DNA of 64,000 nt from an uncultured Oscillospiraceae bacterium (GTDB lineage: Bacteria; Bacillota; Clostridia; Oscillospirales; Acutalibacteraceae): positions 723 through 64,722 of the forward strand of contig CAJUSM010000001.1 of NCBI GenBank assembly GCA_910588935.1, read 5' to 3'. The translations under genes were made by a program, and so were the position numbers. A model generated the notes under the pieces. It made no database searches and was not told where the DNA came from. It saw nothing but the letters and a program-made list of their open reading frames with translations. The number at the start of each line of letters is the position of its first letter. The stretch's first letter is position 1. This document shows, in pieces, positions 1-9,010 of this stretch.

Positions 1-1634
1 GGGCTGGGCGTGGCGGGTGTAGAGGGTGTGGGCTCAGCCGTAGGCTTGGCAGAGGGTGTGGGAGCGGGGGTAGGGGACTGGGTGGGGGCGGGAGTAGGCG
101 TGGGAGTAGGGGTAGAAGTGGGCTTGGCCACATTGTCAAAGGCCCCGTCTTCGGTCAGGTTGCTGTATCCGGCGAAAAGCTGGACCCAATAGTGGTAGTA
201 GCCTTCCTGATAATGGCCGATGCCGATATAGTCAAAATCTCTGCCCAGAATATTCCCCCGGTGACCAGGAGAATTCATCCAGTCATCCATAACCGATTCG
301 GGTGTGCGCTGGCCCATAGCGATATTCTCGCCGGCTGCGGCGTAACGGATACCGGACTCATCCATAACGGTAATGCAGCTGGTGCCGTTGGGGCGGGTAT
401 GGGAGTAGGATTTTGCCAGCTCTTTCGCCCGCACATCCGCGGCCTCATTCATCACCGAATTGGCCTTATAGGCGGGCAGGCCCTGCTTGGCCCGCTCCTG
501 GTTCACCAGGTCAAAGACCTCCTTGCAGGCGTAATCGGGAGTGAAGGAAGGGCCTTTCCAGTGGGCTTTCAGGATAATTTCCCGGTTTTGCAGGAACTCA
601 AAAGTAAAACTGGTGCCGGGCACCACGCCGGCACCCATCATTTCCCAGTAGTCGAAGCTTTTGCCCTCGGGCGGTGTAAAGGAGCACTCGGGAACCTCAA
701 AGGCGCTGCCGTTGGGGATGACGAGTTCCTCTATGGAACCGCTGCCGCCATTGCTGTCGAAGCGAATGGTGATGGTGATGCCGGGGGTGGGACTGGGCGT
801 GGGCTGAACATCGTTGGGGCCAGTGCTATTAAAGTGGATTCTGATGTCTTCAGGGAAAGTAGGAGCATAAGCGCTTCTGCTCAAAAGCTGATTCCACTCT
901 TCCTCTGTACCTTCGTAGTAGAGGTCCTTCAGGCTGGTGCAGCCTGTGGTAAAGACGTTATCCTGCCAGCAATCAAAGCTTCGGGAAATAGTTATGTACT
1001 TCAGATTAGAACAGTCTTTGAAAGCGTCCTTCCAAAAATACTCGATATTGGAGGGGAAATCCACATGAGTGAGACCAGTGCAGCCCTCAAAGGCGTTTTC
1101 CCTCACAGCATTCAGTGATCCGCATTGGCTGAAATCAATGTCGGTTAAGCCGGTGCAACCAGCAAAGGCCTGCCAGTTTAACTGGTTAATGTTGCTGGGA
1201 ATGACGTAGGGACCTTTCTTGGCCAAAGGATAACGATAAAGTTCCCAGAAATCATCAAAACCAGTATAGTGTGCAAATAGAACACCATCCACCACCTTGT
1301 AACAATCGTTGGGAACTGGCATATAGAAAGCGGTCAAAGACGTGCAGTCCTCAAAAACATATCTAGAACGTGTGGTAAAGGTAGAGGGCAGCGTAATTGT
1401 AGTGATTTTATCAACGTTCGCACCTGGTAAGTAGGGGTCGCCATCGCGATCAGCGCCAATACTAACCACACCCTCCGGAATGACCACATCCCCGCCAGGG
1501 CCATTGTAGGCGGTAAGCACTCCGTTTTCGTTGATTACGAAATCGCTGCTGCCAGCCTGGTCAGCACTCGCGGCCAACGGCACCACGCCAACCAACAGAC
1601 ACAGCGCCAGAAGAACAGATAGAACCTTTTTCAC
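1..1634 (-). CDS. LRR/CAP-domain surface protein, C-terminus cut by window edge (paralog A)
   Basis: The reading frame starts at a GTG (1632-1634) preceded by AGGAGG and stays open to base 1. It encodes a signal peptide, BspA-type leucine-rich repeats, a Flg_new/Listeria-Bacteroides-type repeat, a CAP (SCP/PR1) domain with the motifs SPGHRGNILG and AAGENIAMG, and a Pro/Thr-rich linker at the window edge. It is a close paralog of the divergent gene at 2721-5375, so SLH domains probably follow outside the window. CAP and LRR domains on SLH proteins are usually displayed on the cell surface; the ligand is unknown. The start is GTG, with the same ATGAAAAGTGAAAA context as paralog B. Confidence 0.9.
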   Translation of the reverse strand, partial: MKKVLSVLLALCLLVGVVPLAASADQAGSSDFVINENGVLTAYNGPGGDVVIPEGVVSIGADRDGDPYLPGANVDKITTITLPSTFTTRSRYVFEDCTSLTAFYMPVPNDCYKVVDGVLFAHYTGFDDFWELYRYPLAKKGPYVIPSNINQLNWQAFAGCTGLTDIDFSQCGSLNAVRENAFEGCTGLTHVDFPSNIEYFWKDAFKDCSNLKYITISRSFDCWQDNVFTTGCTSLKDLYYEGTEEEWNQLLSRSAYAPTFPEDIRIHFNSTGPNDVQPTPSPTPGITITIRFDSNGGSGSIEELVIPNGSAFEVPECSFTPPEGKSFDYWEMMGAGVVPGTSFTFEFLQNREIILKAHWKGPSFTPDYACKEVFDLVNQERAKQGLPAYKANSVMNEAADVRAKELAKSYSHTRPNGTSCITVMDESGIRYAAAGENIAMGQRTPESVMDDWMNSPGHRGNILGRDFDYIGIGHYQEGYYHYWVQLFAGYSNLTEDGAFDNVAKPTSTPTPTPTPAPTQSPTPAPTPSAKPTAEPTPSTPATPS

Positions 1635-1912
1635 TTTTCATAACCTCCTGAAAATTAAATTACCAACGTTCCCCTTCCGGGGCGCGCTGGAAATATAAAA
1701 AGCGGTGCCGAGTTTACCTCAACACCGCCAGATTACTCCTTGCGAACCGCACAGCTTTTTTCACTCTTCTTGCATTCAGCGCTAAAAATAGGAATAATAA
1801 GCTTGTGGTGCAATTCATTAATTGCTGTGCTGAGTGGTGGTTTCACTCGTACAGGGCAGCAGGATGGTGCCAGCACCTCGCTGCCCGCCGCAATTTATAT
1901 TTCCTAGAGACT
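1635..1912 (-). promoter_or_regulatory. Structured leader RNA of paralog A with terminator-like hairpin
   Basis: The 5' leader of paralog A can be aligned almost throughout with the leader of paralog B (2418-2720). It holds a GGGCAGC/GCTGCCC stem with an inner GGTGC/GCACC pair, a GAGTG/CACTC hairpin, a GCACAGC segment complementary to a later GCTGTGC, and a GCGGTG...CACCGC hairpin followed by TTTTTATATTT, which resembles an intrinsic terminator ahead of the gene. Stems are kept while their sequences differ between the copies. I recognise no known riboswitch class. Confidence 0.6.
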
Positions 1913-1941
1913 ATTATAATCCTCTTTTCCCTAAAATGCAA
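1913..1941 (-). promoter_or_regulatory. Promoter of paralog A
   Basis: On the minus strand TTGCAT is followed after 17 bases by TATAAT. The paralog B promoter has the same two hexamers and the same spacing. Confidence 0.75.
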
Positions 1942-2388
1942 GATAAATGTAAGTTTTTTCAAAAAACGTCCATGGCCGGGCGTTTTCTTTTTGTGGTTTT
2001 TTGCATAATAAAGACAGATACAGCAGGAAAACTGCGGTATCATGAGTCTCGCCAAATACATGGGGCCCATCCTTTTTGGGGGCTGGGCTTACAGAATGGA
2101 GGGGCTGGATTAACAGAAAATGAGCAGGTGCTGGGGGCCCGCAAGGATATGTGGGAGAACAGCCCCCGCCAACTGTTCCAGGCCTTGGGGTCAAAGCCTA
2201 AGGAGGAGCTGACTGCGAGCAGCCGCGCGCCTTATAACGATTAGTATATATGGCAGCGTCTATGGACGACAGAAACCGATCATGGGCATAAGTGTTTTTT
2301 GGTGTGGATTACTACCAGAAGCAAGTTGGAGCAAAATAAAAAAGCGCTCACTATGTAGGAGCACTTTTATAAAAATTTACAATTATTC
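1942..2388. other. Intergenic core between the divergent promoters
   Basis: This stretch lies between the two inverted promoter-leader copies. It contains a remnant of the helicase 5' end (separate entry) and, near 2338-2371, a weak AAAGCGCTC/GAGCACTTTT hairpin. Short open frames here lack ribosome binding sites and resemble nothing I know, so I call no intact gene. Confidence 0.6.
2038..2175 (+). pseudogene. Decayed 5' fragment of the HelD-like helicase gene
   Basis: From the block TATCATGAGTCTCGCCAAAT through the ribosome binding site and first codons, this segment closely matches 5527-5750, the upstream region and start of the intact helicase. An internal deletion removes about 85 bases of coding sequence, joining the start directly to the GAGCAGGTGCTG...ATGTGGGAGAACAGC block. 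Similarity is lost after CCGCCAA. It is therefore a non-functional duplicate left by a local rearrangement. Confidence 0.8.
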
Positions 2389-2417
2389 TTGCATTTTAAC
2401 CAGCGATAGGCTATAAT
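2389..2417 (+). promoter_or_regulatory. Promoter of paralog B
   Basis: TTGCAT at 2389-2394 and TATAAT at 2412-2417 are separated by 17 bases. This mirrors the paralog A promoter in inverted orientation and predicts a leader of about 295 nt. Confidence 0.75.
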
Positions 2418-2720
2418 GAATTACGGAAATATAAAAATGCGGCAGGCGACAGGGTGTTAGCGCACCCTGCCGCCCTGTACGAGTGAGAGGCCACTCAGCA
2501 CAGCAAATTGAATTGCACCACAGTCTTATTATACTCATTTTCCCATGTAAATGCAAGGGGGGGTATAAAAATAAGCTGTGCGGTTTGCAGCGAGGCATTA
2601 GGCGGTGTTGAGGCAACTCGGCACCGCTTTTTATATTTCCGGCGGCGCCCCGGGGGCGAGGGAAAGCTCTCCGTCCGGCGGGGGGACGTTGGAAAAACTA
2701 TTTTTAGGAGGTTATGAAAA
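2418..2720 (+). promoter_or_regulatory. Structured leader RNA of paralog B with terminator-like hairpin
   Basis: The leader contains a GCGGC/GCCGC stem with inner AGGGTG/CACCCT, the GAGTG/CACTC hairpin, GCACAGC (near 2496) complementary to GCTGTGC (near 2575), and the hairpin GCGGTG...GAG..CTC..CACCGC followed by TTTTTATATTT at about 2603-2634. The ribosome binding site AGGAGG is some 75 bases further on. Terminator plus upstream folded domain suggests transcriptional attenuation or a riboswitch-like control; the ligand is unknown. Confidence 0.6.
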
Positions 2721-5375
2721 GTGAAAAGGGTTCTATCCGTTCTGTTGGCGTTGTGCCTGGTTTTGGGCATAACGCCTGTGATGGCAGGAGCATGGGTCAC
2801 TGACGATGGTTTCGAGATCAGTGATGCGAGCTTAATTCTTCATAATTATACGGGCCCCGGTGGGGATATCGTTGTCCCCAGTGTGGAGGAGATTAGGTAT
2901 GGGGCGTTCGATCTTCGCAAGCCTACTCTGACCTCTGTTGACTTTAGCAACTGCGATAGGGTGAGGTACCTGCCTGACGATGCTTTTAAAGGCTGCGTTA
3001 ATCTCACCAGCGTAAAGCTTCCACCCAACATAACAGATTTAAGGTATTCAGTTTTTGAGAACTGTACCAGCCTGACATCGATTACGATCCCGAAATCCTT
3101 GTCTACGTGGGGTACTGATAATTTTCTGGGCTGCACAAGCCTTAGAGACGTATATTATGAGGGCACGGAGGCCGAATACAACGCTGTGAAAATGGCAGAC
3201 CTCCTCCCGGCGGGCGTTACCGTTCATTTTGGCGGCAACAACAACGGCGTCAGCGGCGATTTTACCCTTGACGAAAACGGATACATTCTCTCCTACAATG
3301 GCCCTGGCGGAGATGTGGTTATCCCTGAGGGCATAGTCGGTTTTTCTGATAGAGCGAGCCAGAAACTGTTAGGGGCGAATGTTGATAAAATTACAACACT
3401 TACACTGCCCTCCTCGTTTACCGGAAGCGCTGACTTTGGGAGATGCACGGCTTTGACAGCTTTTGTCATGCCCACTCCCAGTGAAAAGTATAAAGTGGTA
3501 GATGGTGTTCTATATTCCCATTCCAGTGGGATAAATTATGAGCCGTGGGATCTTTGCCGCTATCCCATGGGCCGAACCGGCTCTTATACGATTCCAGCAA
3601 ATGTGACACGCTTGTATGGTGGCGTCTTTGAGGGTTGTACCGGTCTTACTGAAATCGATTTCAGTCAGAGCACATCTTTGCGGAGTATAGGAGGGGCCTC
3701 CTTTATAGGCTGCACGGGCCTCACCTATGTGGAGTTTCCTGACCATATCATGGCGATTGACCGAATTGCTTTTAGAGACTGCAGTAATCTAGAATATATC
3801 ACTCTTTCCAAAGGGGTTACCGCTGTGGGCGAGGGCTCCTTTGCTAACTGCACTAATCTGAAATATATCACTCTTCCGAAAGGGCTTAGGTATGTGGGCG
3901 ATAGCGCCTTTGCTAACTGCCCGCGTTTGAAAGATATCTATTATGCAGGCACAGAGGAAGACTGGAACACCCTGATAAACGGACCTGACTTCCAGACAGA
4001 TCCTTTCTCGGATGATGTGACTGTGCACTATAACAGCACTGGCCCCAACGATGTCCCCTCAGATATCACCATTACGATCCGCTACGACGCCAACGGCGGC
4101 TCTGGCCGCATGGAGGGCCAGGTCTTCCCCAATGGCGGCACCTTTGTGGTTCCCCAGTGCAGCTTTACCCCGCCAGAGGGCAAAACCTTTGACTGCTGGG
4201 AAATGATGGGCGCTGGGGTTGTGCCTGGCACCAGCTTTACTTTTGACGTGCTTTCCAACAAAGAGATTACCTTAAAGGCCATATGGAAGGGCCCCGTGTT
4301 TACCCCTGACTACTCCTGCAAGGAGGTCTTCGACCTGGTGAACAAGGAGCGGGCCAAGCAGGGCCTGCCTCCCTATAAGGCCAACTCGGTAATCAACGAG
4401 GCCTCCGATGTGCGGGCCAAGGAGCTGGCGCAGTACTTCTCTCACACCCGGCCTGATGGCTCCAATTTTAACACCGCCCTGGATAGCTACAGCATCCGCT
4501 ATATGGCTGCCGGCGAGAACATTGCTGAAGGCCAGCGCAGCCCGGAAGAGGTTGTAACAGACTGGATGAACTCCCCTGGCCATCGGGCCAATATTCTGTC
4601 CAGCAATTTTGATTACATTGGAATTGGCCACTACAAGAACGGTTGGGTGCAAATGTTTGTAGGCCGCAGCAATCTTACCGAAGATGGCGCTTTTGATAAT
4701 GCAGGCAAGCCTACTGCTACCCCCAAGCCTACCGCCACGCCTACCCCTAAGCCCACGGCAACGCCTACCCCCAAGCCCACGGCTACCCCAACGCCCAAGC
4801 CCACTTCTTCCCCTGACCCCACGCCCTCTGTTCCCAGTACTCCCACGCCAAAGCCGGAGTTCAGTGACATGCCCTCGAACCAGGACTTTGTAAAGGCCAT
4901 AAACTGGGCGGTTGAGAACGGGGTTACCACTGGCACTGGTGGTGGGAAGTTCTCTCCGGACAAGGGCTGCACCCGGGCCCAAATTGTTACTTTCCTGTGG
5001 CGGGCTGTTGGCCGGCCAGATGGGCCGATTAGCGGCGCTTTTACCGATATGCCCACCAATTCAGACTTCCAAAAGGCCATTAGCTGGGCAGCTGCCAATG
5101 GCGTGACCACTGGCACCGGTGGGGGCAAGTTCTCCCCGGATAAGGGCTGTACCCGGGCCCAGATTGTTACCTTCCTGTGGCGGGCGGCTGGCCGGCCAGA
5201 TGTGCAGGTGAGCACCGCTTTCAGCGACATGCCTGCCAATGCCGATTTCCAGAAAGCCATTAGCTGGGCGGTAGCCAAGGGCATTACCAAGGGTACAGGC
5301 AGCGGGAAATTCTCGCCCAACGCCACCTGTACCCGGGCACAGGCGGTTACCTTCCTCTACCGCGCTCAAATCTAA
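2721..5375 (+). CDS. Surface protein: LRR, CAP domain, P/T linker, three SLH domains (paralog B)
   Basis: The 884-residue protein starts at GTG after AGGAGG. Residues 1-23 form a signal peptide. BspA-like LRR_5 repeats fill about 60-150 and 225-410. A Flg_new-type repeat lies at 450-523 and a CAP domain at 535-650, with FSHTRPDG, AAGENIAEG and NSPGHRANIL. A KPTATPTP linker covers 663-712, and three SLH repeats follow at 713-884. SLH domains normally bind pyruvylated cell-wall polymers, so the protein is probably anchored on the outside of the cell. SLH repeats 1 and 2 are nearly identical over about 40 residues, which suggests recent internal duplication. The exact biological target is unknown. 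Confidence 0.93.
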   Translation: MKRVLSVLLALCLVLGITPVMAGAWVTDDGFEISDASLILHNYTGPGGDIVVPSVEEIRYGAFDLRKPTLTSVDFSNCDRVRYLPDDAFKGCVNLTSVKLPPNITDLRYSVFENCTSLTSITIPKSLSTWGTDNFLGCTSLRDVYYEGTEAEYNAVKMADLLPAGVTVHFGGNNNGVSGDFTLDENGYILSYNGPGGDVVIPEGIVGFSDRASQKLLGANVDKITTLTLPSSFTGSADFGRCTALTAFVMPTPSEKYKVVDGVLYSHSSGINYEPWDLCRYPMGRTGSYTIPANVTRLYGGVFEGCTGLTEIDFSQSTSLRSIGGASFIGCTGLTYVEFPDHIMAIDRIAFRDCSNLEYITLSKGVTAVGEGSFANCTNLKYITLPKGLRYVGDSAFANCPRLKDIYYAGTEEDWNTLINGPDFQTDPFSDDVTVHYNSTGPNDVPSDITITIRYDANGGSGRMEGQVFPNGGTFVVPQCSFTPPEGKTFDCWEMMGAGVVPGTSFTFDVLSNKEITLKAIWKGPVFTPDYSCKEVFDLVNKERAKQGLPPYKANSVINEASDVRAKELAQYFSHTRPDGSNFNTALDSYSIRYMAAGENIAEGQRSPEEVVTDWMNSPGHRANILSSNFDYIGIGHYKNGWVQMFVGRSNLTEDGAFDNAGKPTATPKPTATPTPKPTATPTPKPTATPTPKPTSSPDPTPSVPSTPTPKPEFSDMPSNQDFVKAINWAVENGVTTGTGGGKFSPDKGCTRAQIVTFLWRAVGRPDGPISGAFTDMPTNSDFQKAISWAAANGVTTGTGGGKFSPDKGCTRAQIVTFLWRAAGRPDVQVSTAFSDMPANADFQKAISWAVAKGITKGTGSGKFSPNATCTRAQAVTFLYRAQI

Positions 5376-5387
5376 CATATGAATATA

Positions 5388-5425
5388 AAAAGGGACGGCT
5401 CCCAGGAGCTGTCCCTTTCTGTCTT
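5388..5425. terminator. Bidirectional terminator after paralog B
   Basis: AAAGGGACGGCTCC and AGGAGCTGTCCCTTT form a near-perfect hairpin with T-rich flanks on both strands. Confidence 0.8.
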
Positions 5426-5470
5426 TGGCCCCGGCCTGTATAATGGGGCTTAGGCCTTTTTCCTGAATCT

Positions 5471-5499
5471 ATTATAGCACTTTTTTCCCAAACATTCAA
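5471..5499 (-). promoter_or_regulatory. Orphan minus-strand promoter downstream of paralog B
   Basis: On the minus strand TTGAAT and TATAAT are separated by 17 bases, pointing towards the 3' end of paralog B. Transcripts would meet the hairpin at 5388-5425 after about 80 nt. The sequence resembles the paralog A promoter, including a shared GGGAAAA spacer block, so it may be a leftover promoter copy. Confidence 0.5.
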
Positions 5500-5596
5500 G
5501 TCTTGTATTGTGCCCCGCACTCGTGGTATCATGAGTCTCGCCAAATACATGGGCCATCCCTTTTAGGGGCTGGGCTTACAGAATGGAGGGGCTGGA

Positions 5597-7816
5597 TTGA
5601 CAGAAAATGAGCAGGCTCTGGAACGGCGGCACCTGGAGCAGGTGGAAGGAGTCATTACAAAAAATCTGCACAGTCTATATGAGGAGCGGGAACAGCTAAA
5701 GGAGCAGGTGCTGGAGGCGCGCAGGGATATGTGGGAGAACAGCCCCCGCCAAATCCGGGATTTTGACGACGTGCTCCAAATAGCCGACCAGGGCGGCCAG
5801 GTGAGCGCCGCGGAAAAACGTTTTGGAGAAAACCAGCGGGAGATTGCCCGGCAGGAAAAAATGAGGAACTCTCCCTTTTTTGGCCGGCTGGACTACCGGG
5901 AGCCTGGCGGAGAGCGAAAGGTGTATATCGGCATTTACGGCCTGCGGGGAGAGGGCTCCCGCAGGATGCTGGTTGTGGACTGGCGGGCTCCGGTTTCCTC
6001 GATGTTTTACAGCTTTGACACCGGCGAGGCCTGGTTTGACGCCCCTAATGGCCGGCGGGAGGTGGATATTACCCTGAAACGGCAGTATAAAATACAAGAC
6101 GGCAAGCTGGTTTTAATGTACGACACCAACTCTTCTATGTACGACGGCATACTGGGGCAGGTCTTAGCCCAAAACACAGATCACAACTTAAAGGTGATTG
6201 TGGGCAGCATTCAAAAAGAGCAAAACGCCGCTATTCGAGGAGATACCAGGCATTCCTGCCTTATTTGCGGCCTGGCGGGCAGCGGGAAGACCAGCGTGGG
6301 CCTTCACCGCTTGGCCTATATCCTTTACCACGACCGGGACCGGGTGAAGGCGGAGAACATCCTAATGGTTTCCAACAACGGCATTTTTAGCTCCTACATT
6401 TCCCAAATCCTTCCAGAGCTGGGGGAAGACCCAGGAGAAAGCCTGGTGTTCCACGACCTGCTGGACACAGTGGGCCGGGAGTATGAGCTGGAGGATTATT
6501 ATGAACAGCTGAAGGCTGTGGAGTATGGCCAGGCAAAGGCGCGGAGAAAATGGCTGCGGGTAAAATATGCCCCGGATTTCCTGGAGTATTGCACCGCCTA
6601 TTTCGCCAATTTTCCATTTAAGCTGCCGGAGCTCCGGTATGGAGAGGAGCCTATCCTTTCGCCGGAGGCTTTTCAGGCTAAGTGGGAAAAAATGCGGTTT
6701 TCCGCCTTTCGGCCTGGTTACGAACTGGTAAAGAAGATGGTTCGGGAGGCCATTGACGATTACTTTTTTGCCCATCGGGAGGATATCTGCCGGGATATAG
6801 AAAGGAAAAGCCCGGTGTTCCTCAGCGAAAAAGAGACGCGCTCTCTGTATCAGAAAACCCGGCGGGAATATGTGGAAGAAGCCTTTGCGGAAATCCACCG
6901 GCTAAACCGGCTGGACCCGGAGGCCCAGGCAGTAGAGGTGCTGGGAAATTATCTGGAGGCGCTGGGGGAGGAAAACGACGGGGCCATAGAGCTTGCCAAG
7001 GCTTTCCGGCGGCGAAAGCTGTGGTATGAGGATGGCCTGCTCTGCCTGCTGATCCGCCTATTGATGGGGGAGGTGCCAACCCGCCCGGAGATACTGCATA
7101 TTGTTTTGGACGAGGCCCAGGACTATAGCCCGCTGCAGCTTACCATCTTAAAGCTTTTGTACCCGAAAAGCAGCTTTACAATTTTAGCAGATGTTTTCCA
7201 GGCTGTGGGCGGCCTGACCGCAACCACGGACTACGGCCTGTTTGGCCGGGTATTTGGCCCTGGGCTTCGGGAAACCCGGCTGGAAAAGTGCTATCGTTCC
7301 TCCAGCGAGATCAATGCCCTGGCTTTCCAGCTGCTGAGCCGGGAGTACCCGGATATGGGGAAAACATATTCCTATTTCCAGCGGCACACCCAAAAGCCCC
7401 AATGGGTGGTCTCTTCCCGCCCGGCCCAAGCTGTGCCGCCCCTGCTGGGCAGGCTGGGGCAGTACGGCTCCCTGGGGGTAATTACTGGGGACGAGGACCA
7501 GGCCAGGGAGGTAAAGGCCTGCTTGGGGGACCAGGGGCAATTGATTGTATCTTCTGGGGAAAAGCTTACCGGGCGGGTGGCGGTGCTGCCGCTGCTGCTG
7601 GCCAAGGGTTTGGAATTTGACGGGGTGATTCTGGTTAATCTGGCGTATTCCAGCAAGGAGGATGAAAATTTCCGGCGCAGGCTGTATTTGGGGTGTACCA
7701 GGGCCCTGCACCGGCTCTATTTGGTAGAGCCAGAGGAACCCTCGGAAGAGCTGGAGGACTGCCGGCCCTATTGGGAGATTGTGAGGGAGCAGGGAGCCCA
7801 GTCTCCCTTGCTATGA
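5597..7816 (+). CDS. helD: HelD-like UvrD/Rep-family helicase (RNA polymerase recycling factor type)
   Basis: The 739-residue protein starts at TTG 5597, six bases after GGAGGGG. A charged coiled-coil N-terminus (about 1-95) leads into the HelD-type segment NSPFFGRLDY. Walker A is GLAGSGKT at 225-232, the Walker B DEAQD lies near 504-508, and LEKCYRSSSEIN and the late helicase motifs follow. HelD proteins are superfamily 1 ATPases that bind RNA polymerase and free it from nucleic acid; that this member does so is inferred from the N-terminal architecture. It stands alone between an SLH gene and uxuA. Its 5' end is duplicated as a fragment at 2038-2175. Confidence 0.82.
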   Translation: MTENEQALERRHLEQVEGVITKNLHSLYEEREQLKEQVLEARRDMWENSPRQIRDFDDVLQIADQGGQVSAAEKRFGENQREIARQEKMRNSPFFGRLDYREPGGERKVYIGIYGLRGEGSRRMLVVDWRAPVSSMFYSFDTGEAWFDAPNGRREVDITLKRQYKIQDGKLVLMYDTNSSMYDGILGQVLAQNTDHNLKVIVGSIQKEQNAAIRGDTRHSCLICGLAGSGKTSVGLHRLAYILYHDRDRVKAENILMVSNNGIFSSYISQILPELGEDPGESLVFHDLLDTVGREYELEDYYEQLKAVEYGQAKARRKWLRVKYAPDFLEYCTAYFANFPFKLPELRYGEEPILSPEAFQAKWEKMRFSAFRPGYELVKKMVREAIDDYFFAHREDICRDIERKSPVFLSEKETRSLYQKTRREYVEEAFAEIHRLNRLDPEAQAVEVLGNYLEALGEENDGAIELAKAFRRRKLWYEDGLLCLLIRLLMGEVPTRPEILHIVLDEAQDYSPLQLTILKLLYPKSSFTILADVFQAVGGLTATTDYGLFGRVFGPGLRETRLEKCYRSSSEINALAFQLLSREYPDMGKTYSYFQRHTQKPQWVVSSRPAQAVPPLLGRLGQYGSLGVITGDEDQAREVKACLGDQGQLIVSSGEKLTGRVAVLPLLLAKGLEFDGVILVNLAYSSKEDENFRRRLYLGCTRALHRLYLVEPEEPSEELEDCRPYWEIVREQGAQSPLL

Positions 7817-7845
7817 AAAGCAGGGAAAGCTTTCCCCCTTTTCCA

Positions 7846-7874
7846 TTGCCTTTTGAAAATATCTTTGGTAAAAT
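7846..7874 (+). promoter_or_regulatory. Promoter of uxuA-uxuB
   Basis: TTGCCT and TAAAAT are separated by 17 bases. A compact GGGGCC-TTG-GGCCCC hairpin lies just downstream at about 7885-7900, within the 5' leader. Confidence 0.6.
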
Positions 7875-7924
7875 AGATGCAAAAAGGGGCCTTGGGCCCC
7901 TAAAATCCACAGGAGGCTTTCCTT

Positions 7925-9010
7925 ATGAAAATGACATTCCGCTGGTATGGCCCTGACAGCGACTCCATTACCCTCCAGCAGATCAAACAGATTCCCGGCA
8001 TGACCGGCCTAATGGGGGTTCTGGACAGCAAAGCGGCAGGAGAGGTTTGGGAGGAGGGGGAAATTGGCGCTTATATGGACCAGGTCCAGGCAGCCGGCCT
8101 GGAGTGCCAGGTGATTGAGTCTGTCAATGTTCACGAGGATATTAAGCTGGGCCTGCCCTCCCGAGACCGGTATATAGAGAACTATTGCGCCACCATCCAA
8201 AACCTAGCCCGGCATGGAGTGAAAGTGATTGTCTATAACTTTATGCCTGTCTTTGACTGGCTTCGCACAGACCTGGCCCGGCTGATTCCAGAGGATGGCT
8301 CCAACAGCCTGTATTTTGATGAGGCCCAGCTGGGGGATATGGGCCCGGCAGAGCTGGTGCGCAGCACCATGGAGCACACCAACGGCTTTACCCTGCCTGG
8401 CTGGGAACCCGCCCGCCTGGCAGAGCTAGAGGACACCTTGGCCCAGTACCGCTGTGTAACCAATGAGGATCTGCTGGCCAATTATCGGTATTTCCTAGAT
8501 GGCATTATTCCCACCTGCGAGGCCGAGGGCGTGGTAATGGCCGTGCATCCAGACGACCCCGCTTGGCCTATTTTCGGCCTGCCCCGCATTGCCCACAGCC
8601 AAGAGGGCTTTGACCAGATACTTGCCCTGCGGGATTCCCCCAGCAACGCCCTGTGCCTGTGTACCGGCTCGCTGGCCTCTGACCCGGCCAATGATATACC
8701 TGCTATGATCCGCCATTTTGGGGGCATGGGCCGCGTTGCCTGCCTTCATGTGCGCAATGTAAAGCACCTGGGCCACCGCAGGTTTCGGGAGGCAGCCCAT
8801 CTCAGCGCTGCCGGCGATTTGGACATGTTCCAGATTATGCAGGCCATTTATGATACCTGCCCCCATGCCTATATCCGCCCAGACCACGGCAGGATGATTT
8901 GGGGGGAGCAGGGCCGGCCTGGCTACGGCCTGTACGACCGGGCCCTGGGCGCGGCCTACCTAAACGGGCTGTGGGAGGCCATTGAAAAAACAGGGAGGGA
9001 GCAGGCATGA
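7925..9010 (+). CDS. uxuA: Mannonate dehydratase
   Basis: The 361-residue protein belongs to the UxuA family, which dehydrates D-mannonate to 2-keto-3-deoxygluconate in glucuronate breakdown. Family features visible are the N-terminal MTFRWYGP, the block MPVFDWLRT (about 101-109), VHPDDP near 206-211 and HVRNVK near 274. Length is normal for the family. ATG 7925 follows AGGAGG at a 7-base spacing. The gene overlaps the next one by four bases (ATGA), so the two enzymes are translationally coupled. A nearby uxaC or kdgK was not seen, so the rest of the pathway must be encoded elsewhere. Confidence 0.95.
   Translation: MKMTFRWYGPDSDSITLQQIKQIPGMTGLMGVLDSKAAGEVWEEGEIGAYMDQVQAAGLECQVIESVNVHEDIKLGLPSRDRYIENYCATIQNLARHGVKVIVYNFMPVFDWLRTDLARLIPEDGSNSLYFDEAQLGDMGPAELVRSTMEHTNGFTLPGWEPARLAELEDTLAQYRCVTNEDLLANYRYFLDGIIPTCEAEGVVMAVHPDDPAWPIFGLPRIAHSQEGFDQILALRDSPSNALCLCTGSLASDPANDIPAMIRHFGGMGRVACLHVRNVKHLGHRRFREAAHLSAAGDLDMFQIMQAIYDTCPHAYIRPDHGRMIWGEQGRPGYGLYDRALGAAYLNGLWEAIEKTGREQA

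Noticed and set aside
1..120. Antisense Gly/Val-rich repeat protein frame at the window start
   Set aside because: It is the complement of the Pro/Thr linker codons of paralog A.
1805..2244. Short open frames between the two surface-protein genes
   Set aside because: They run across the promoter, leader and helicase-fragment sequences and lack plausible ribosome binding sites.
2418..2720. Known riboswitch such as c-di-GMP-I or T-box
   Set aside because: The conserved sequence motifs I remember for these classes are absent, although the terminator layout is similar.
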